Assembly (NCBI RefSeq): GCF_030272615.1 | Contig: NC_081410.1 | Location: forward strand, 120,776,640-120,840,639 | Direction: 5' to 3' | Source: Cryptomeria japonica | Lineage: Eukaryota; Streptophyta; Pinopsida; Cupressales; Cupressaceae | DNA length: 64,000 nucleotides | Part shown: positions 47,801-59,983 of the stretch, one piece after another | Layout of the letters: each line of letters starts with the position of its first letter | Position numbering within the stretch: the stretch's first letter is position 1 | Position numbers and translations under genes: made by a program | Notes under the pieces: generated by a model | Seen by the model: only the letters and a program-made list of their open reading frames with translations | What the model was told of the DNA's origin: nothing | The model's database searches: none

Positions 47801-49032
47801 ACCTCTCCATATTCACAAATTTGATTTTATCACATATCATATGATGTGAACAACCACTGGCAATCACCCATTCATCTTTCTCCTCAATCTTAGCAGCCAA
47901 AGCTTTCTCCTCAACAATGCAGCTTGTAGAATTCACTAGTACCAGTTCATCTTCCTCGATAGAAATAAATACAAATTCATCTTTTGAATTCCCATTCTTT
48001 GATTCTTCATCTATCACACCTTCATCAGTAGCATAATAACATCTCTTCTGATATCTGTACTTTCAGTTAGGCTTATAGGGCTTATTATACTTATCATGCT
48101 TCTCATATCTAGCATGCTTATCAGATCTATCATGCATTTCAAATTTATCATGCTTATCATATCTAGACATTCTTTCAGGACACCTAGAGGAAAAATGTCA
48201 TATCTTATTACAAGAGAAACATTTCAAAGGTAAAATTTCATCATACTTACCAGCTCCCTTAGGAAATCTCTGAGCAATAAGTGCTTCAAGCTCATTCAAT
48301 TCCCTTTCATGTTCTTCCATCTCTCTCGTCTCTCTTTCATATCTAGAAACCCTACATGAACTTTCTCTTGGATCATACTCCTGCTTTGCAGATATAAAGG
48401 CTTTAAATGTAGTCTCAGATTTACCATGTGAGTCTCCAAATTCACTCAACTCAAATGTAGCTAGCTTTCCAACCAACATGTCTCTTCTCATAGTAGTCAC
48501 ACTCCAGATTTCATCAATAGAAACTACTTTAGGCTTGTAAGAAGGAAGAAATGATATCAACACTTTAGCAACAATCTCATCTTCTTCAAGAATTCCACCA
48601 GCACATTTGATGTTCATAACAAGCTCATTCACCTTATCCATAAAGGATGTTATGTTCTCATCTTCTCCCATCTTCAATGCCTCATACTTTCCTTTAACTC
48701 TGTAACTTAGCATCTTTAACTTGTGCATATCCTTCATACAAGGTCTTTAACTTCTTCCAAATCTCATGTGCAATCTACAAACCCATCACATTAGTCATCT
48801 CTGAATCAATCAAGGTACTCAACAATGCTTCCTTAGCTCTTCTATTATGTTTAGCATCCTTGATCTCGGCAACAGTATTCAATCCATTCTGAGGAACATT
48901 GTAGACATTCTTTGTAATCTTTCAATAATCATCTCTAATACACTTAAAGTGAACTTCCATCCAGTCCTTCCATACAATATAATTTCTTCCATCAAATCTC
49001 AGAGTATCCTTCTTGAACACATAGGTTTCCAT
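44817..49032 (-). pseudogene. Copia gag-pol, broken
   Basis: Starts METYVFKKDTLRFDGRNY at 49032 and ends LGVYAPLDEN at 44817. In order: gag, CCHC knuckle region (CFSCNKI, stop just after, about 48198), protease (about 47855), pre-integrase (WLWHRRMCHVNF), integrase, reverse transcriptase (VEVFVDDIIF, Asp codons 45759-45764) and RNase H (DVDCAGDVDDRKST). Catalytic residues are lost: protease D-S-G is ASG (Ala codon 47859-47861), and the first two integrase Asp are Asn (HTNLCGP at 47295-47297, SNRGGEF at 47109-47111). A frameshift lies near 48700. Many stops include those after TPQ (47015) and at 46131-46137, 45876 and 45285. The 333-codon open stretch 47016-48017 is the longest left. Confidence 0.92.
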
Positions 49033-49074
49033 CCTGGATATCCTCAAATGGTCAAGCTTCTTCCGGAGGATCTA

Positions 49075-49086
49075 TCTCTGATACCA
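49075..49086 (-). other. Primer binding site of the 43-50 kb copia
   Basis: The minus strand reads TGGTATCAGAGA, two bases from the 5' LTR edge at 49089. Confidence 0.85.
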
Positions 49087-49088
49087 AT

Positions 49089-50427
49089 TGTTGGCAACAA
49101 CAATAAAGGAAAACTAAGAGGGGGGTGAATCAGTTTTCACTGGTTTAAACAAATTAAGTACAATCTCATATCTGATCAATTGCAACAAGAATAAAGAAAA
49201 ACACAATAACAACAACACACATAACACCAAGATTTTGACGTGGAAAACCCGGTTAAGGAAAAAACCAAGGTGGGAACCTACCCACAATGAGATAATACTC
49301 TGCACTAGTACATGTAAATATTACAATGGGGAATGCACTTGCATTCAGGCACACTGCTCAAAATACAATGGCACAAAAGGATACAACCCTTAGGGAAGGT
49401 TGACTACCTTACAACAATATTCAGACTACAATTCGGATTACATGAACTACAAAGATATCATCTGCTAATGCTTGATAACAGTTCTGATTAAGCTCATTTG
49501 TCTACCCTGCAACAATATCTTCTCAATACACCACACCAAAATATTAATTCTTTTATTCACGCATACACCATTCTCTGATAATGTAGACACACACCTTGAC
49601 ATCCAAATTACATGAATATAACACCTATTTATACAAATTATCAACCCTGACTGCAAGGTCAACCATACCCTCAACCCTTAATTACAAAATTACATGACAT
49701 GATACATAAATCAACCACTAGACCAATACAATGGCATAGACAATATAAAACGGGTCTAAATCAATTCTTTGAATATGAAACACCACAAGAAATCTTGCCA
49801 AGATCAACCGCAACACGTTACACCACCGAAAAAATATCGCATGACACGAAGAGTATCACCGGACCCATAAGATCTTTAATAACAGACACAAGGATTAATG
49901 TGAACCATAAAAAATAGGACACAATTAGGAAACTCCAACAAGAACATTAGAACCATCCGCAGTAGCGGCACCAACACCATTTAATCAAATCTTCATCAAT
50001 CAACACGCTAACACTCAAAAAAACTTAATAATAGAAATTCGGACTAGAAAGATAACTTGCGGAGCATAAAATCATGAACCATATGAAATGAAGATACACA
50101 TGAACATCCAAAATACTCTCCCAAATCCACAACCAAAGATCATATCATACCAGAGCACAATAGATCAAATACCAAAACACTGCAACATTGAACATTGAAA
50201 ACTAATCTCCATACAGGAATCCATATCTTGATAAAATCACCATATAGCATCATGGAATCAATAAAGAATGAAGTATATCTAGTTGATTTAGAATCCCAAA
50301 CAAAAAAACCAACTAGATCAACTCACTGCAATCACCAGATCACCAAACAGCTCTCTGCAACACCAAAACACAAGAATATGTTGACATCAATGACAACAAC
50401 ATATCCTAGTAGCAGCAATATCCAACA
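49089..50427 (-). repeat. 5' LTR of the 43-50 kb copia, longer copy
   Basis: TGTTGGCAACAACAATA to ATATCCAACA, 1339 bases. It keeps the segment (about 49165-49390) absent from the partner. Confidence 0.9.
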
Positions 50428-50432
50428 GTTAC

Positions 50433-53290
50433 ATGGAAGCACTGGAAGATAGGCCACTGACCTCTTTATGAGTTGTGGAGCTGATATGTTTCATATGGTT
50501 TAAGCTCTTGGACATATTTCCTTTCTTATTGGGTTGCAATGATCTCTTGTTTTCATTGGTTGGTTTTTCTACATCTGTGATATTTCCATTGTTTAGATGA
50601 CATGTACAATGTAAATGTATGGATGTTTAAATGGATTTCAGATTTATAAAGATGGTTTTGCAAGTTTTACATGTTAACTAGAAATGTGGTGTGTAGATCC
50701 ATGATAAGACTAGATTCATGGTGTTCTAGATGGAGATGGTTATATGTTTACATTGTTGCTTGGAAGAATATTATTGATCTATGGTACACCTTTGTGGGTT
50801 TGTTACAAAATCATTTAGTGTTGGTTTTGGTGTATGATTCTTGGAAATCCTTATTTTATGCCTAATTATATCTATATAGATGATATTGATATGGGGTTGA
50901 ATCTTTTATTTATTCAAGATTGAAGCACTAATTATGTATTTATTTTTTGACATGTTGAATATGTGTTTATCTTGTAAATTGTTTGATGAGGATTTAGTCT
51001 AGTAGCCCTTGTTGTTGTTCACCATTATTACATTAGTATGTTGATTGCAGTGAGAAGGATTATTTGGAGTACTTAATATAGTTGATCATTTTAATCTTAG
51101 TACTATATATTATGGTGCATGAGAATCTTTGTTCACTTTAAGTAGAGTTTTGACAATGATGTTGTTCGTGATGCCAAGTATAACTCGATATCACTTTTAG
51201 TAGGAGTGTTATGTACACCTTACATAAAGTGTTCTATCTTTTTTGTTTCAAGGTTTTGGTCCTAAGCTACTATGGTTACAATATATTGTGACCCATGGAC
51301 AATATTTGATTAGAAGATGGATTATCTTTTGTAATGGGTGTTGGTGTCATGTGAAGATATTGGATTCTACCTTCAGATTGCAATGAGAGTTTGACATATT
51401 TGGTTTGATTGACAAAGGATGTGTAGTTGTATCTTCTTGGTTTGAAGATCGTGGTTTGAATCTTCCTTTTGGGAGATCTTGGTTGAGTTCTTTGATCATG
51501 TTGGCACCACAAAGTATCTTCAATTAGGATATGATTGTCATGATGTCAAAAGAGCTTAGTTACGTATTTCAGTGGGAGCTTTAGCAATGATGTGGATTCA
51601 TCAGTTGATGATGGATGGCTATCTTCATGTGGTTTTGGGATGGTGAAATATTGGTACCATGGAGGACTCTTGATTCTTTGGTTAGGTGTTATAGGTTCTC
51701 TTTGGTTTTGATTATTAACTATTTGCTTGGAGCTTCATGATTTTTCAAGATTGCATTTGAAGTTAGCATGGATTGATTGGTATATGCTCATGGAGACTAG
51801 AGAGACATTGGTGAGGCTGTGAGATCTCATATTATTTGGTATCATGTGTTGAGATGGTTTCTCTTTGACGAGGATTTCAGTAGAAAGACCGAGGAGCCTA
51901 CACCTAGTTATAGATGAGAATCCATTATGGACCTGACGAGAAGATTGTCATTTATTATAAGCTTTATTGCTTGGTTTTGTGAGCACATGACAATATTGTT
52001 TCCCACTCTTGGTATACTCGGTAGGTGAATGATCTAAGAGGTATTGACCACCCGGTTATCAGATGCATTTTTTATTTTTTCATCTTATTTACTCATGAGA
52101 GCTAGTCTTGAATATACAAGTTTTAAGGACTTGTTAAGAAGAAGATGCAAGGTTTTATGGATTTCCATTATTCTCCTTATTATTGGTCTTAAGATATGGA
52201 TATAGTTTTGAGGACTTATTTGGAGAGGTATACTGGAAATGGTTTGTGGATTTGGGCAATATTTTGTTTGTTGTGTGAAAGGATGATTTGTTTGATCTAC
52301 CTTTGGTATGAGAGGTTTACATTTATTTCTACCACGTTCTATTTGATTGAATGTTAGATGTTGATATTATTTTAGTATGGGAATCGCGAATGATGGAGGA
52401 GATCATACATTACATAACTTGGTATATGTTAGTGTGGGATCCCAAGGATATGGTTTGATTTGCAAGTTCTCTCTTTGTTCTTGTTCTTCTTCCCACATGG
52501 TTTCAAATGTGAAGAACTTGGGAGAGCAATGGAAATCGATGGTGAGAGAGGTATTGCAACATATTTGGTTGCATGATTTGCATATCAATGTATGCTTCCT
52601 TGACACTATGTGATAGAGGAGTTAGCCACATCTTCTATGTGAAGTAATATAGATAGACTTTGATATGCTTTGATATTTTCTAGATTTGACATTACTCGAG
52701 AAACAATATTTTCTAGATATATGCCTCTAGTTATCCTCAATAATATCTTGATTTTTTTATTACTAATGTGACGATGATTTTGCATGTTTCATTGGATTTG
52801 GATCTATGGGTTATGCAGGTTATGGATTAGCTACATGTTTTCTTGTAGTGGGATGACTCAAATGTGGATAACTTTATCCATGAGATTGTTTCAATGGTGA
52901 TGCAAATGTTGTTAGTTGGTATTGTCTGTATTCATTTATGCATTGGTATGTTGCTTTGAGATAGGAGGATGGATGTACAATGACTTGAATGTAGATTTAT
53001 AGTTGATATGTTGACAACATGAAGTTATATCTATATTAGTATACCTTGTTTTAAGGTACTATTAGCTTAGATGAATTGCAATTTATTGTGGTTGCTATTC
53101 CAGGTGCTTTGAGTAAGGAAATTACTCAAAATATTTGTTATCATTTGAATCTAATGCTTATGTTCATGTAGAGATTGGTGTAGGTTTCAGTGATAGTTGA
53201 CATGCTTCACCTTGGCATGTTACTTTTTCTTTCATATGTAGCATGTGGGAGGATGTGAGGAGTTTGTTTCTTGATGGTGGTTATCATTGT
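50433..53290 (+). other. Interior of the 42.9-kb LTR element, right part, non-coding
   Basis: About 2.9 kb with no gag, pol or host domain that I can read in any frame. It continues the sequence interrupted at 43343. No matching 3' LTR was found before the next element fragment at 53.3 kb, so the element is probably truncated. Confidence 0.45.
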
Positions 53291-53295
53291 TGCTT

Positions 53296-54108
53296 TTGTA
53301 GCAATATCCTTCTTGTAACAAGAATGTTCTTCATGTCTAGTCCTCTTGCAATATGTACACGTAGGTTTCTCCTTCTTGTATGAACCATCTTTTAAAAATG
53401 ATTTACTTTGTCCTTGATTTGTATATCTTTTTCTTCAATTCTTCTACTTCTTGTTAGATTGTCTGTGACTCTTTCTATCCCTTAGGTTGACTATCCAACA
53501 AGGCTCGATTCTTTGATGGCTTAATGAGACCAATAGAAAGCAAATTTTGTTATTCATGTATCAAAATCTCAACAAAAGATGCAAATGAAGGCTTAACATA
53601 AGTTGATCTCATATTTAGCCTATAAGTATGAAAGCTAGAAAGAAAAGATGCATATTCAGGACCCAGATTTTTAGTACATTATAGACTAACTGAATGTCCT
53701 TTTTCTCAATGCCATATTCTTTACAATGTTCTCTCAAATCATTTTTAGTTATGAAATCATGGATGTTGTCAAAGTTCTTTGGATCAAGGCTCATCAAATC
53801 ATTATCAATCTAATAGCCTCTAACTTTGTCTTTTATACTATACAATATTTTTAACTTTTCCCAATCTTCATGTGAAAATTTACATTCTTCAATCTGAAAC
53901 CTAAGATCAAGGGAAAATAAAACTACAAAGATGTCCAAGGTATTTTTTTTGTTAAAGCATTCAATTTATCTTATCCTTATTATGTAGGTTTAGCTACTCT
54001 TTCCTCAATAGATGGAGTATAGGCAAGTTGAATTAAGGCATTCCATGCATGTTGATGCCATATTTCATAGTTGTAAGGTGTTAGCAAGAAAACCTTAGAA
54101 TGATTCAT
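53296..54108 (-). pseudogene. Copia gag remnant with zinc knuckle
   Basis: The minus strand starts at the ATG 54106-54108 (MNHSKVFLLTPYNYEIWHQH), then ALIQLAYTPSIEERVAKPT and a stop. A middle piece at 53615-53797 reads MMSLDPKNFDNIHDFITKND, then EYGIEKKDIQLVYNVL. A CCHC knuckle CTYCKRTRHEEHSC lies at about 53299-53358. The pieces are in different frames with stops between. Protease and pol are missing to the left. Confidence 0.7.
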
Positions 54109-54469
54109 GTGTACACGACAAGAAGAGAACACGTTAGCATATTAGAAGCACACATACTATAATGGTGAAAATTAGGGTTTCCACCATTAAATGTAGTAAA
54201 ACCACTCATTTTTCTTAATACACCATTACATTAAGGAGAGGAATTTAATAGATCTAACCTCTCTAAGATTAATATTATGATCAAATTCCAGGCCTCTTGA
54301 ATGGATCTATTTCTTCCTTTGAGTTGAATTGGTTTGAATTTGTTCAAGATGTTGAAATTGGGATATTTGTGTGAATATTGAAGAGATCAGGCATGAACAG
54401 TGAGATACAATCATCACACAGAGCCACAAACCTAGATTTGATCAAAGGAATATTATTTGGATCTACACC

Positions 54470-55353
54470 CCAAAATTTGACCTAAATTGTCGAGACCGTG
54501 GTGGTGGTCGCTATGGTCCTGCTAACTTTTCATCACCAGAAGGGAACCTATTCGTCTGTGCGAACTATGTCGATCCTCTAAAATGTAGCTCTGTACCTAT
54601 TCCTACATAGTGAAAAGGGGAAAATGGTTGGGTATAGAGGTTTGCCTAAGTCAAACCCCAATTTAGGAATTAACCTTGAATGAAATAATGCAAATACTAA
54701 AATAAATACTAGAAAGATATAAATTAGATCTGCAATTGTTGATGGTGCTTTGTTCTTTGAATGTAATCACATATGTTGTATGAAATGGCATGAAAATGAC
54801 AAAACCCTAATCACACACACATGCTTGCATATGAATGATGTAATTTTTCTCCACAATGGTTGAATGATGAATATGCAGCCTTGAAGATCTCTGAAAATGC
54901 TTAATGATGAATGCTTCGCGGATGCAAGAATTTTAGGAATTGATTGCTTGATTGGATTGCTTGGAGTCATAGATCAAATGGATGGAATTAGGCTGATTAA
55001 ATGTTTTTATATAGGGGTATCTAGGTAATTTATTGATTAGGTTGACCTCCAATTGCCATGTGGAGCCATAAAGATGAATTCTTGTCGGGGGGATAGGACC
55101 CCTACCCTATTTTAAAATTTATCCCCACTAAGAGGGACCATGGCATTGGGTGCCATGGTCCTTCTCAGAAAGGGACCGAAACGAGGGCTTAGAGAGAAGG
55201 GTACCCCACCAAGGAATCCATCAACGGGTGTTCATGGTATCGGAACTAGAGATTGTGCACAAAACGGACCTAGATAGGTGATGAGGATAGGACACCCTAA
55301 AGCAAGGGCACACACATGAGGTGTAAATTGGCTCAGTGACAATTTATAACACT
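54470..55353 (-). repeat. Probable 3' LTR of a second minus-strand gypsy remnant
   Basis: On the minus strand, AAAGTGGGGGCTAAA then TGTAGTG marks a polypurine tract and LTR start at about 55354, as at 38644. The region includes ACCATGGCATTGGGTGCCATGGTCC (about 55138-55163), a palindromic string. The left edge is uncertain. Confidence 0.35.
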
Positions 55354-55910
55354 ACATTTAGCCCCCACTTTAACGAGAGAATGAGCCTATGCAAATACTC
55401 ATGGTAAAGTAGATGAAAGAGGACCAATTAGGAGCACAATCACAAGGAGTACAAGACATCACTAATTTTGACGAAGCAATCCCCAATATTAGGATCTTAA
55501 CTCATTCAATCACATGCAAGGGCACACAAAACAAGACAAAAGCAAAAAGGAAAAAAAAAAAAGACAAACAAAGGCAAATGGAAAAATACACACAACACAA
55601 AAGATAAAAACCAAAAACAAGACCTTGAGTCAACTAGCTGAAGAAACCTCGATATCAAAATGTCTCAACCACTAATATCATTCTTGAAAAAAGCCATCTC
55701 AATAACACAAGTGACCACATAAAACAGAAAGAGCACACATCATCCATGAACTACAAATAGCAAAGCTATGAGCTCATGAGAGGATAGAGAGAAATCATGG
55801 ATACACATTATAGATGTGTTTTTATAAGTGATCCATGTTGGGGAGGAGAGTACGAATAGTCTAGATTTGTTTTTCTATCCACTCACCCTCGTGTGTGTGT
55901 GCAAGTGATA
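55354..55910 (-). other. Interior stub of the second gypsy remnant
   Basis: Non-coding sequence similar to 38660-38800 near the polypurine tract, with an A-rich run near 55550. It ends at the next element's repeat. Confidence 0.35.
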
Positions 55911-56175
55911 TTTCTATATGATCTACACCAAGAAAACATGTACACACAACCACCACTGGTTTCACTGATCAATCACATAAATGTTTTAGTTTATGCGATT
56001 AAAGCATCTTCAGCCCTTATCCACCCCTTAGAACACAAACAAAACTTATAATGTCGAGTTGTATTAATTCAACGATTTTGAGAGCTTCCTTTGCAAAATT
56101 CATTTTGTGCTCTCCCTGCAATCATTACAGTCCATGTGGTATCGTTTTTTTGAGGTGGACTGTCAAACAGTTTGC

Positions 56176-56364
56176 TTATGTCTCATCTATGCTTTGATGT
56201 TTTTCATTCATGTTGGTTGCAGCAATTGGAACTATAATATTTGACCAAAACCCTCCATCCACTATGCTTCGATGAACATTTGTGACCTGTTCTAAAGCTC
56301 GCATTTTGGCACAAGTGGGAAAGATGCTAGTGAAAGTTGTGGAATTTGGATTTAGACCTGCCAA
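56176..56364 (-). pseudogene. PPR protein fragment in the left repeat
   Basis: The minus strand reads AGLNPNSTTFTSIFPTCAKM, then ALEQVTNVHRSIVDGGF. This is a typical plant PLS-class pentatricopeptide repeat segment: P-N-x-x-T-F-x-S-x-L-x-A-C-A, then a G-x-x-x-H motif that is degraded here. PPR proteins bind organellar RNA. About 60 residues only; the copy at 61465-61707 preserves it better. Confidence 0.7.
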
Positions 56365-56426
56365 TTCTATTCACCTCAAGTTTCTAAGCCTTTTCATCGA
56401 ATTCATATTCTATATGTCTTGCGGGC

Positions 56427-57050
56427 ATGGGGTTCAATGGGGCCACATTCCTTTCTGAAGTCTTATGTCGCCATTCACAAGTCATTTATATGCTTCTGCA
56501 CATTGCATGCAAGACAGAGGATGCCAATAAAGATGCTTTTAATAGAGATTTTCCCACATATTGTGTTCGAATACCATCTCTTTATGATGTCGCCAAAGCT
56601 TGTGTAAGGATATGTCCAGATCCTTGGAAGGCAACCTGCACTGATGCTTGAGATCACCTATGGAATCAATTCTCTCATGCAATCTTAGCTATTGGCCTGG
56701 CAAAGTTGTTTGTATTATGAATTTCAAAAGAGATATGCAGAGAAGGAGTTCGAGAGTTAGTTATTAAAACTAACTTTGCATTCATTTGCGGGCCACGTGG
56801 TGAGTTCCTTATGCCAACTGGAGCTTCACGCGAGCTTTGTGGAGGCGCCACTTTTCAAATAGAAGAGTATCGGCATGTTGATCATCTTTGCCAAGTTGCC
56901 AATAACTACCAATTCATACTTCTCTCAAACACATTTCTTTCTAGTCGACTCAAGTTTGAAAGTTGGTTGTTGATATTTGTATTCAGCTTATTTATCTTTT
57001 TGGCCAACTTCATCGATATAATCTCATGCACTGGTAAACTACTAGTTTGA
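56427..57050 (+). pseudogene. Unidentified gene fragment, plus strand, left repeat
   Basis: An open 74-codon stretch at 56427-56651 contains KTEDANKDAFNRDFPTYCV, IPSLYDVAKACVRICPDPW and KATCTDA. After a frame break, about 56725-56960 reads KEICREGVRELVIKTNFAFI, then MPTGASRELCGGATFQIEEY and SRLKFESW. It reads like a conserved eukaryotic protein but I cannot name the family. It is antisense to, and adjoins, the PPR fragment. Confidence 0.4.
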
Positions 57051-57556
57051 GTGGAGAGAAATTTGAGTTTGAATGAAAATTGGATACTCACCATTCCTAT
57101 CGGCCAATGTTCAACACTTTGCGAATTTGATAAGATGCTAAGTGATAAAAGAGATATATCACCACTTTCTTGCAAATTCATATCGGCCCCCTTTATCCAT
57201 TTCAAAACTTGCCAACTTCAAAATTGATGAACACTTGAACTCTTTGGATGTACTTGGAAAGAGCCTATCTCCGATTCATCGGCCTTCACTAATCTTATTT
57301 AAAACTAGTGTCGAGCATTGTGAAGAATCAACCAACTTGAATATTTGAACAAATCATCCCAACTATTTTCCCTTCATCAATCATGATTTGAGATTGATAC
57401 TTATGCAAGGTTTATAATCTCACAAAGACTAAAAATTTCAACTGTCGAACTCATGAGGCAAACAATTCAATATTGGATGACAATTGGACAAATTTCTATC
57501 TAGGATGACAAGATTCAACACAAAGCTTAAATTTATCAAGTTTTAAAATTGGGGTC

Positions 57557-57853
57557 AACCACTAGCTCTGACTAGGGACAAGGACCGTAAGGGACGTAGG
57601 ATGAACCCATAAGCTTAACTGGCGGTGTATGATCTATTGGGCAATAGAGTCGAGGAGAGGAGGCAACAAAAGAGATAACCGGAGAGACAAACACAAACCA
57701 AAAATGGGATGAGCACAACCAAAACTTCAGACTAAATATGTACATGGTAGGAAAAGCCTACCTCAAATTTCTCCAGGATGATCATACAAAGCCATTTATA
57801 GGTTGGGAGAAATAGGAACCTATCTGGAAAAGTGATGAGTATTTGTGTAACTC
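57557..57853 (-). other. Interior of the Tat-like element, 3' end
   Basis: Between the left repeat and the long frame; no clear polypurine tract was seen at the left repeat's edge. Confidence 0.4.
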
Positions 57854-59870
57854 CTAGAAGCTCCATAGATAAGATATATCTTTGACCAATAGACCAAACA
57901 ACCATATCTCATTGGAAATCTTTGGGCTCTCTTGAAATATTTGGGTACCACTTTCTATGATATTGATTATGTGTTCTAGCATCATGTTAAGCATATCAAC
58001 CTTCTCTATCTGAAGATCCTTTTGATGATTTGGAATGAAAAACATTAACCCATGAATCAGACAACCTTCATATAGCTTGTGATGTGAAGAAACTTGTGTA
58101 GGCACGACCATCGAATCTTGTTCTTAAGTATCAACTTGAGAATCATTTATAGAAATACACTCATCTAAAAACAGAGGATTGAGGTAGACACTTTCATCAA
58201 AGAAGAAATCATCATTTGAATCCTTCAAACACCAATCTGGGATACAAACATTATGAGAATTAACTTCATTGGCTTCCTTCATTAGATCATCCATTACCTC
58301 ATTCCTTGCTTTACTATTGGCACAATTCCCAAAGCTATCCTTTGATATAGGCAAGTCTTCTTGATCTAAAGATTCAAAAAGTGGATTGTTGTGAACTTTG
58401 AATTCTTCATAAGGCATAAATTGCACTTCCACCGAGGTTGATACACCTACATAGATTCTATTTTCATCTTTCTCAACAATATCCATATAGCCTTCTATAT
58501 TCTCTTGACTCGAGGATTCTTCTATATGAAACTCTTCATGAAATCTGAAAACTTCATATTCAGGTTGCATGTATGATAAAGACTAGATGCTCAGTGATTC
58601 ATCTTCTTTCACTTGGGGCTGATCTGGAAGTTCATCAATATCTTCAAATGTAAATGTCTCCATTTCTGAAGGAAAAGAAGATATCTGCAAAGTTTCATTT
58701 GTGGTTGCCTCTCCACTAGTCATGGTAATGAAAGGTTGCTCAAAAGTTACTGAAACTTTGACATCATCAATGCTATTGTCATCTCTATTGATTGGTGATG
58801 GAATAATAGGAGTGTCTTCTCCACAAAGGAAGTCATCATCTGATGCTTTGAGAAACCAACTAGGAATAAATATTACTTGTGATTCATCTTGGGATGCTCT
58901 TTCTTCATCATCTTCTTCAAATTTGGGTTGCATGCATGTCTGAAAAGAATTTGATTCATCATCTACAAGCTCTTTATTTTCAAGTTGATAGAATACTTCT
59001 TCCTTGATGTGGTAATCTTCTTAATGCTCATGGCATACATGGTTGCAATCTTCTTTTTCTTCCTCACTCACTTCATCTTGAACTTTCTTTTGACATGTGT
59101 CCTTGTGAGCTGATATAGCTCCATCTTCCTTGACACATGCATATTGTGGTGGGCCATTTTCACAACTTGGATCACAAAAAATTTCATCTAGAATGTTTTC
59201 ATCATCAAGAAACTAATTCTTTCCCTCATCTTTTTGTTCAATCTCTTGCAATGTTTGAAGCAGAGAAGGATGCACTTTGTCATGATCAAGTTTCCTATTT
59301 CCATAGAAGCTTTTCAAAAACTTGATATGTGAATCATTGAGAATCTATTTTTGTTGAGAAATAGGTGGAGGATAATGAGCATCATCATTATTATCCATTG
59401 TTGATTCAATAATACAATCACAAGCAAGAATTTGGTTCTCTTTCATCTTTTTCCTCAATCTTTTATAGAGTCTGGAGTAGAGAAGGATTAATTTTATGAG
59501 GATCAAATTCCTTTCCACTGTAGAAACTCTTCAATAAGTTGACTTGTTTAGGATTATCAAGACTTTGATTCTTTTGAGCAACTGGTACAGGAGAAAGATC
59601 ACTTTTGTCTTCATCTTTCTTGATTGTTGTTGAATTGGGTAAATGATCACAAGTAAGAAAACCAATCTCTTTTCCATGCTTTTCTTCAATATCTTTCAAC
59701 AGTTGACATAAAGAGGGGTGAATCTTATTAGGAGTAAACTGCATTCCACCATAAAAGCTCTTCAAGAATTCAACTTGCATGGGCTCATCAAGAACTTGCT
59801 TCTTTTGATATAAATAGTTTTCATCATCACTTTAACTGTCACTTTCCAACTTTCCTTTGTACCAAACCAT
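57854..59870 (-). pseudogene. Long broken reading frame with three repeats of a novel domain
   Basis: I do not recognise this protein. The chosen start is the ATG 59868-59870 (MVWYKGKLESDS), about 95 bases after the primer site. Three copies of one motif follow: FLKSFYGGMQFTPNKIHPSL (59720-59780), NLLKSFYSGKEFDPHKINPS (about 59470-59535) and KFLKSFYGNRKLDHDKVHPS (about 59265-59325). Each is followed by an L-x-x-L-x-x-I-E segment; spacing is about 80-90 codons. The rest is highly acidic (58124-58933), with repeated W-[CF]-L-K-[DA]-S-[ND]-D-[DE] motifs near 58225 and 58850. Stops at about 59830, 59465, 59345, 59213, 59020, 58590 and 58112, plus frameshifts near 59460, break it. Tat-lineage elements are known to carry an extra ORF before gag; this may be such an ORF1. 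Confidence 0.5.
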
Positions 59871-59965
59871 TGTTCTGAATTTGATCTTTCAGATAGATTC
59901 GCCAACCTTCATTTTGAAGAAGGTACCTTGAAATTTCTGAGGAACAAAACACACTGGTATTTCGC

Positions 59966-59983
59966 TCCCTAGCAGAGTCACCA
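59966..59983 (-). other. Primer binding site, tRNA-Arg-like
   Basis: The minus strand reads TGGTGACTCTGCTAGGGA, six bases from the LTR edge. From memory it resembles the TGGCGACTCTGCTGGGGA-type site of Tat/Ogre gypsy elements, unlike all the tRNA-Met-type sites elsewhere in this window. Confidence 0.65.

Larger units (their letters stand above)
43344..50427 (-). mobile_element. Nearly complete copia retrotransposon, target duplication GTTAC
   Basis: LTRs at 43344-44461 and 49089-50427 flank a full gag-pol layout on the minus strand. GTTAC is duplicated at 43339-43343 and 50428-50432. The primer site complement (TCTCTGATACCA, 49075-49086) and polypurine tract (44462-44475, read on the minus strand) are in place. 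It is related to the 12.5-24.6 kb copia family but is a separate insertion. Confidence 0.93.
55911..57556 (-). repeat. 1.65-kb direct repeat, left copy (partial 3' LTR)
   Basis: Matches about 61250-62911 throughout, from TTTCTATATGATCTAC to AAAATTGGGGTCAAC. The similarity is high with scattered substitutions. Confidence 0.9.

Noticed and set aside
51276-52613. Short open stretches in the 50.4-53.3 kb interior as hidden genes
   Set aside because: None shows a domain motif, and they overlap on opposite strands without codon character.
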